Origin: Mikania micrantha
Taxonomy: Eukaryota; Streptophyta; Magnoliopsida; Asterales; Asteraceae
DNA length: 64,000 nucleotides
Direction of reading: 5' to 3'
Assembly: GCA_009363875.1 (NCBI GenBank)
Contig: CM018694.1
Location: forward strand, 2,728,001 to 2,792,000
Shown: positions 57,841 through 64,000 of the stretch, one piece after another
How the letters are laid out: each line of letters begins with the position of its first letter
How positions within the stretch are numbered: the first letter of the stretch is position 1
The notes under the pieces: generated by a model
What the model saw: the letters and a program-made list of their open reading frames with translations, nothing else
What the model was told of the DNA's origin: nothing
The model's database searches: none
Translations under genes and position numbers: made by a program

Positions 57841-59084
57841 CATCAATAATAATATTGTGATGAGAAATATAGTAATATCAATCGAAGAATGAAATTGATG
57901 TTACGAAGTTCAACTTGAGTGAACTGGATTTAAAGCATACTAATAACAATTATGGATGTAATAAATTCATGGATTTGATAGAAATTTTTTCATCATCATA
58001 GCCTCAAATCTGTAAAAAAAAATGACAGAAATTCATATAGAACTCCATACATGCACTTGCTAATAGAACTACATGCTAACAGCTTAAAATGTTAAGACTT
58101 CACATTTTCCCAATTGTGTCTGTTTTAAAAACATCATTTATGAGTTTTAAAATCCTTTCGATGCATTAAATAATAAGTTCTTAACCAGTTATCGGTGTAT
58201 CCCTTTCATTTTTGCAACAGTTTAGCGCTAGTTTGGTGATAGTTTAGTGACGGTTTGGTCATGATGCAAACAATGATGCAACCTTTACATTCATGAATTA
58301 AGCATGCAACTCTTACCTGATGTGGGGTTGGCATATTAAGGAGCTTGGGGTAATTTGTACCAAGGGTGGCAATAAATGGCTTGGGCGCATAATGAGTGTA
58401 AGTCGATTTGTTATCAACGAGGTCCTTTCGGTTTGGGTCATGTCATGGGGACTAATTGGGATTGTTTACTTTGGGTTTTGGATTCAAAAATTGATCCAAA
58501 TTAGGATACAAAATGGGTGAATATGGGTTATGTGGGTATCATATACTTTGACTCTAGAATTGGTCAAATGTTGTTCATTATAAATTTTCCTAAGTGTTTT
58601 ATGGACATGTAGAAGGGTTATTGGATGGGGAGGGGACCTTACATTTACTACAGGGGCTGCTTGGTTATGACCCTGTCTAACTTTGCCAATTGGAATTTTT
58701 GGGTGGCAATGTTGTTCATAACCGGCATAGGGGGTGTATACGTGAAGTGGTCAAACTGGGTGTGTGTACAATTAGTTTATTTACAACATATTATTATCAT
58801 GAATTGGTTTGTTATTGGATAAATGAATACATATCTTGAATTTAACAATGTCAATCCAAACATCAAGACAACATTATTTTGTAAAGACATCAATTTCAAC
58901 ATACAAATATATACAAACAAACATTTACACACACATCTGATGACTGCATAAAAATGAATTAAACTAATTTTTTAAACAAATACTTTGAGTGTACATATCT
59001 ACATACAAGTCTACAAACACCAGTATTTGTTTTTAAAATGGAACTTTGAGGCCTGTTATTCAGCTAGTTGGACTACACAAAAAG
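57841..59084. other. Unassigned sequence right of Athila
   Basis: AT-rich. Short open frames at 58320-58520 and 58625-58822 have no recognisable domain. No splice-supported gene, RNA gene or element end was identified. Confidence 0.4.
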
Positions 59085-60418
59085 TGTCACACCCTGCATC
59101 ACGTGCGGAATCCAAGGCGTGGTGACGACTGATCGATTGTAACATGTCCAAGATTAATGTAGAACAACCACTATGTTTACTAGATTTCATAATGTTAATG
59201 TAGTTTAAATACATGACATATCTAACTACCAAAAGAATTTACAACAAATCGTCCTCAAAATAATGTTTACAAAATAGGAACAGACAAGATAATTAAACAA
59301 ATAGGATTAAATGAGTTTCTAATCCATCCTAGCTTGTTTCTTGATCTTGTTCTATCTTAGTTGTCCCTGAAAGTACCTATCTTTGGTTACATGAAACATG
59401 TGAAAAATATCTCTCAACTACGAATAGTTGGTGAGATACATAGGTTTAATACAAAACAATAAGAATTTATGAACAATAAAGATTTATGAAACCAAGTAAA
59501 TGAATAAGTAAATAATGTACAACTTAAAGAATTTATAACATATTTTATGTAACATGCTGGTTGTAAGCCAAACTATCATCAAGTATAATAAGATGCCAAT
59601 CACGTCCCACACTACGTTTGGAGTTAGATTTAAGGTTGACATAAAGAATCCAATATAGCCATTGGTAGTAAAGTTAATTAATACCAACTCCGTATTCTCA
59701 ATAATGCATCCAATATGGCCCAAGTGGTTAAATTTAATTAACAACACCTCCATATTGTCATTACTTTGCCCAATCCGCAGTTAGCTATAAAAAAAATTTG
59801 AAGCTAACTTCGACCTTATCACAATGTACCTGATTTCCCTTGTTGCGACTTGCGATCACCCAGTACTAACGATATAATGAATGAATATGTGAACTTCAAT
59901 TCTGGAGAACTAAGAATACATAATCCAGCCCTTGATGTCCTAAGGATAAACAATGTTTGAACTTCAAGTCTGGAAAGCTAAGAATACATAATCCAAACCT
60001 TGCAGTCTTAAGAATAAATACAAGATGTGGGCAAGTTTGTTTACAAAAATGATTACCATGTTACGGTTTATGTTATAATTATGAAGACCAAATTGTGAAA
60101 AACTATCTTGTTCATAAGGTTGAATGCCATGAATGTCATGACTATGTAGCATTTGTTTCAAAGAATGTTGCTTGAAATATTGAAAACATCTAAGTTTGTC
60201 AACATGTAGTGTGATAAAAAGTGTTTAAGGATTTACACCCCAAAAGTAATTTGTCACATGAATCACCCCAAAGGATTTCAAATAAGAAAATAGGGGCTAC
60301 GATCGCACCTTGATTGATTGTGCAGTGAATTTGAATTTGATTATCGGTGCGCTCGATCGTTGTTATGATTTGTTGAATTCAAAACCTTGTATTACATTTG
60401 ATATGTTCCATGATTATT

Positions 60419-62528
60419 GTCACACCCCCACCTCTCGTCACATGTTAGTGATGTCTCTGAAACGATCGCGGAAGCATAGTGGTGATGTCTCAGAGATGAG
60501 GGGTGACTTACTTGATCCGATATCACAAGCACACAGATTAACTTAGGATAATTACATTACATGGTTCGTTATTACAATTCAAATTACAACATTAATTTAT
60601 TCAGTTACAAGTTTGTGAAGTGCAGTCTCACCGGAATCACTGTCTACCTGCAAAAATGTTTGATTTGAAAACGTCAGCACAAAGCTGGTGAGTTCGTAAA
60701 GTTTAGTAATTAAACAATATGATATGCAAAATTTCAAGATATACAGTTCAGATAACCATGGGACCCGTATCTAGTTTCTTTCGGACAGTTTTACGTTTTA
60801 CGAAGATACTACCCGTCGGTAAATATCTTAATGTCTCATTATCTTAATGTCTATCACCAACATTAAGAAAGTGTTTTGGAAACAGGTTACAAACATTCAC
60901 ACCAGGGGAGATGCAATCCTCCCAGAAAATGGGTTGTCGGCCAATAGTACTATCAATGCTTCCTGTTGGGCCCCACATGGGTTCACTAGATACAGTTTCA
61001 AAGAATGAGCGCTTTTGATACTGTGATAGAGATTCTAACGGCAAAATCCCATGAAATCACACAAAAGTCACATGAAATCACAAAGATAACAGTTATACAT
61101 ATCATATGTTTAGAAATCGATTCACAGAAATTCCCCGATATTTGTAAAACACTAAAATGACAAGGGGTTGTACGAAACTCACCTGAAGTCACAAAAGTAG
61201 TGAAATCACACGCAAACTGATGCTAATAGTGTAAATCTGCATTAGTTTATGTTTGATTAGTTATTTATATTCTAACTTACTGATTAGATCTTTCTGAACG
61301 TTCAATGTTAAAGACATTGCTTTGCAAGTCATCAAATCGATATTAAGTGTTTAATTGTTACTTTAGTGTTATATCATACAATGTATGATAATGTAGGAAC
61401 CTACATTGAGTTAGATTCCTAATACAAAGTTGATGACTCTCTTGATTAATCAGAATAGTCTCGGATTAACCAAATAGTTAATGTTGTTGATTATAATGCT
61501 ATAACAGTTTCTAGACAGATTAATGGCTTAGGAATGATCAATCCTTGTTACTAATTACCCAAATATCATGAAACATCACAATGTAGCATTAGAATAGCTT
61601 TAATAACCATGTTTAACATACTAATCTGACTGTTATCATAAACATCAAATAATCATTTCAATGAGTATGTTAATGATTGTGATTAGCTTGAAACACTTGG
61701 ATTTAACCTTGCATTTCAAAGATTAATAAAACTAATCACCTACATTGTCATAATCAAATGGTTTAAACCATTATAATCATGGGTATGATTTCATGCAAAC
61801 CGGACATTACAACGGATCAAAACAAGGATTTAACCGTTAAAACATCGTGTTCTTTGTTTATAATCAATCCTAGCCATCATCTAGGCAATAATCAACAATC
61901 CTAACTATGTCATTACGTTCAAAATCAAGATCTAATCAATTAAAATCAAACTAGAAGGTTAAAACGAATCATTACCTAATCTGACGGAGTTTTAACCGTA
62001 GAAAAACGATCTAGACTTGCAGATATGATCTCTGGGATGATCCTCACGATTAGAAGGCTTGAAAATGAAGGTTGGATGCTGAAAATCTCGTCTGGTCATC
62101 CTCTGGAGCGAATATGTTCAAGAAGAAGAAGATAATAATCTTCTGCATGAAATCTTGATGAAATAATCAACTTTTTCCATCGCCTCACCCGTCGCGTACC
62201 GCGACAAGGAGCCAAGAGGGGCTTCGCGTACCGCGAAAAAATCCGGAGAATCTCAGATATTTTGTTCCATCGCGTATTGCTGAGAACCCTCAACTCATCC
62301 TTAGCGTACCGCGACGAGCCCTAGAGTTCAATACTTAGAAATTTTTCTTCGTTTTTCATTTCCGGACAATCCAGGACTCCGTTTTGCACACGGTTTTCGC
62401 CTACGTTCATCATTTCTCGTGTACTATCAACCTGTAGTAATTTCAATCGCCAAATCAACGCGGATTTGTAGAACGACCAAATGTGATCCCGTCATTAATG
62501 ACGTGATTTCTCAACTCCAATTGTCACA
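60419..62528 (-). mobile_element. Solo LTR, 2.1 kb, TSD ATTAT
   Basis: TGTCACACCCCCACC at the left and CTCCAATTGTCACA at the right (TGTGACAATTGGAG...GGGGTGTGACA in element orientation), flanked by ATTAT at 60414-60418 and 62529-62533. It has no internal region or PBS. It contains three or four GCGTACCGCG palindromes at 62190-62320. Confidence 0.88.
62190..62320 (-). repeat. CGCGTACCGCG palindrome array in solo LTR
   Basis: GTCGCGTACCGCGAC, TTCGCGTACCGCGAA, CATCGCGTATTGCTG and TTAGCGTACCGCGAC. The first two are perfect inverted repeats around TAC. The core is shared with the Athila array at 57500-57640. Confidence 0.78.
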
Positions 62529-63149
62529 ATTATAAGTATAAGTATCGTTTTGTAGTGTAATCATGTTCTTCTTTTGCCCTAAGGTTAGAATCTATAATGT
62601 TGTTTACACTATTTGTCTTAATGTTCTCATAATGGCATGAATAGGGTTTCATGTCATGAATACTCCCGATGGATACACTAGGTCATAGTTCCTTTGTGTT
62701 AGCCACCTGAGATTAAACATTAACTTAAGATAAAGAGGGATTGTAAAGTTATTAGGATAAATTGGAAATCATGTTTAAGTAAGTAAAATGTTGTCAACTT
62801 TCAAAGCATAATCCATGCATCATCATACAATCTTGTAGTCCTGTATGATGTTGCTTTAAGTTATCCCTTGTTAATAAAAGTTCATATATCCTTAACAATA
62901 CATGTACTGACACCCTTTTTATTATTTCTTGAATTATGGTTAAGGTGGATAAACTTAATTTGAAAATATTATCAAATAAAGACCATCTAGGGTCAGGTGA
63001 AGGCTCAACCCCACACCCAAACTCCCTTCGGGTTCCTTCGATTATTTGATTTTTGATCCATGGCTATCCTTGACCCATATGACATTTAAAACACTAGGAT
63101 AGGATTAAGTTACTAGTATCATTGAGTAGAATCAAAGAGGTGGAGTTTC

Positions 63150-63560
63150 AAGACTATAATATCGATGCCAATTATATCGTCTCAAGTGTGACCCATCGAT
63201 ACTACAGTATCGATGATGACTTGCAACCGGCCCTTCGATCATCGAATTCAATTTTTCTCGATGGTTTTATGGCTCAATCTCCTTCGATGACATTATGTTA
63301 AATAGTGTTAATGGTTTGAGGTAGCTAATGGGGTCGTCAAAGTTAGTATGCTCGACTAAAGGTAAGGTTGGTTTAAAATGTTGTCCATCGATACTGTCAA
63401 TATCGATGGGATGTTAGTATCGACCATGTGACCGTCGAACCTATCAATATCGATGGAGATCATTCCCTATTCCCTTGGAGGAGTCGACATTAACAGTATC
63501 GATGAAGACTTCACCATTTCTACCATCATCAAACTTACTAAGTTCGATGGAAGAACAACC
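63150..63560 (-). repeat. ATCGAT palindrome array, second location
   Basis: About twelve ATCGAT/TATCGATG/CATCGATA sites with gene-free sequence between. The motif is that of LTR A at 40190-40720, in the opposite orientation relative to the CT patch. Confidence 0.72.
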
Positions 63561-64000
63561 CATGCATTTCATCCATTGATATTAACATTCCCAGGTCACT
63601 TTTGTGTTGACAGTAACCTCCAGTATTCCCCAAGACTCCTCCAGCCTATCTACAGCTAAGACAACTTCATCCAAGTGTTTCAAACTCAAAGGTAAGTCAT
63701 TTGAACATGGTCTGGTCGATCCATAACCGAATTTCATTCAAGAACTTCCGAGGGAGAGAAATCCCCCAAACCCGGAACTTTGGAGTTCATTTTACCTCTT
63801 TTGTGTTGTTTTCTAGCCCCAATCCACTGTACTTTCATGTATTAGACTTCGTGAGAAGTACATAGACACCAAGATCTTCCAATTTGATGATGTTTTGAGG
63901 TGGTTGAGTGTTTGAGTGTAAAGAGAGTAGAGAGAGAAAGTGACGAATTCTAGAGAGAGAGTGGGATAAAATCTACCATAAACATGGGGTAGAAGGAAAA

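Larger units (their letters stand above)
59085..64000 (-). mobile_element. Chromovirus-like LTR in reverse, split by a solo LTR, right end outside window
   Basis: Begins TGTCACACCCTGCATCACG, an inverted chromovirus-type LTR end. From 63150 it has the ATCGAT array and at 63910-63960 an inverted CT patch, the order expected for a reverse LTR of the 39140 (A) family. The interval 60419-62528 is a solo LTR inserted with TSD ATTAT. I infer that both outer parts belong to one LTR; only the motif match and layout support this. Confidence 0.5.

Noticed and set aside
58320..58822. Two small Trp-rich open frames
   Set aside because: No recognisable domain, start context or splice support; composition-driven.

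Overview
The window is a plant nuclear heterochromatic block made almost entirely of nested LTR retrotransposons. No intact host gene was found. The elements are Tekay/Del-type chromoviruses with LTRs of about 4 kb, an Athila-type Ty3/Gypsy element, a Sirevirus (Ty1/Copia) with a 3' envelope-like ORF, a Cassandra-type TRIM carrying a 5S-rRNA-like promoter, and a piece of plastid psaA. Together they point to a eudicot. The LTR types recall Asteraceae genomes, but that is recollection, not a database result.

The layers could be peeled apart using 5-bp target-site duplications (TSDs). The outermost element is an Athila on the minus strand. Its 5' LTR is at 56131-57840, its gag-pol at about 55692-49829, its pol-env spacer at 47690-46724, its env-like ORF at 38636-37491 and its 3' noncoding region at 37490-36009. 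Its 3' LTR must lie left of the window. Chromovirus T1 (minus strand) is inserted in that 3' region: partial 3' LTR 1-1769, broken gag-pol 1824-6408, and a 5' LTR running from 6584 to 36003. That 5' LTR is split by two plus-strand insertions: T2, a non-autonomous chromovirus derivative (8204-20392, TSD TCTTT), and a Sirevirus (21145-34169, TSD CATTA).

The Athila spacer and gag carry three more insertions. First, a hybrid chromovirus LTR at 39140-46718 (TSD GAAAT) contains a Sirevirus solo LTR at 45692-46331 (TSD GTTTT). Second, a composite of chromovirus LTR plus Cassandra array at 47696-49815 is bounded by one TSD (GGACT). Third, a 0.7-kb psaA fragment interrupts gag at 54823-55535. To the right of Athila, 57841-59084 is unassigned. 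A reverse-oriented chromovirus-like LTR then appears to run from 59085 past the window end, containing another solo LTR at 60419-62528 (TSD ATTAT).

All autonomous polyproteins are broken by stops, frameshifts and deletions. The youngest large element, T2, has nearly identical LTRs but no capsid and no working pol, so it was probably mobilised in trans. Its gag remnant is an amplified series of zinc-binding modules. Two themes recur. Unrelated elements carry arrays of their own short, mostly palindromic motif in LTRs or leaders. Both envelope-like ORFs (Sirevirus and Athila) are preceded by a TATA box and splice-site consensus of their own.
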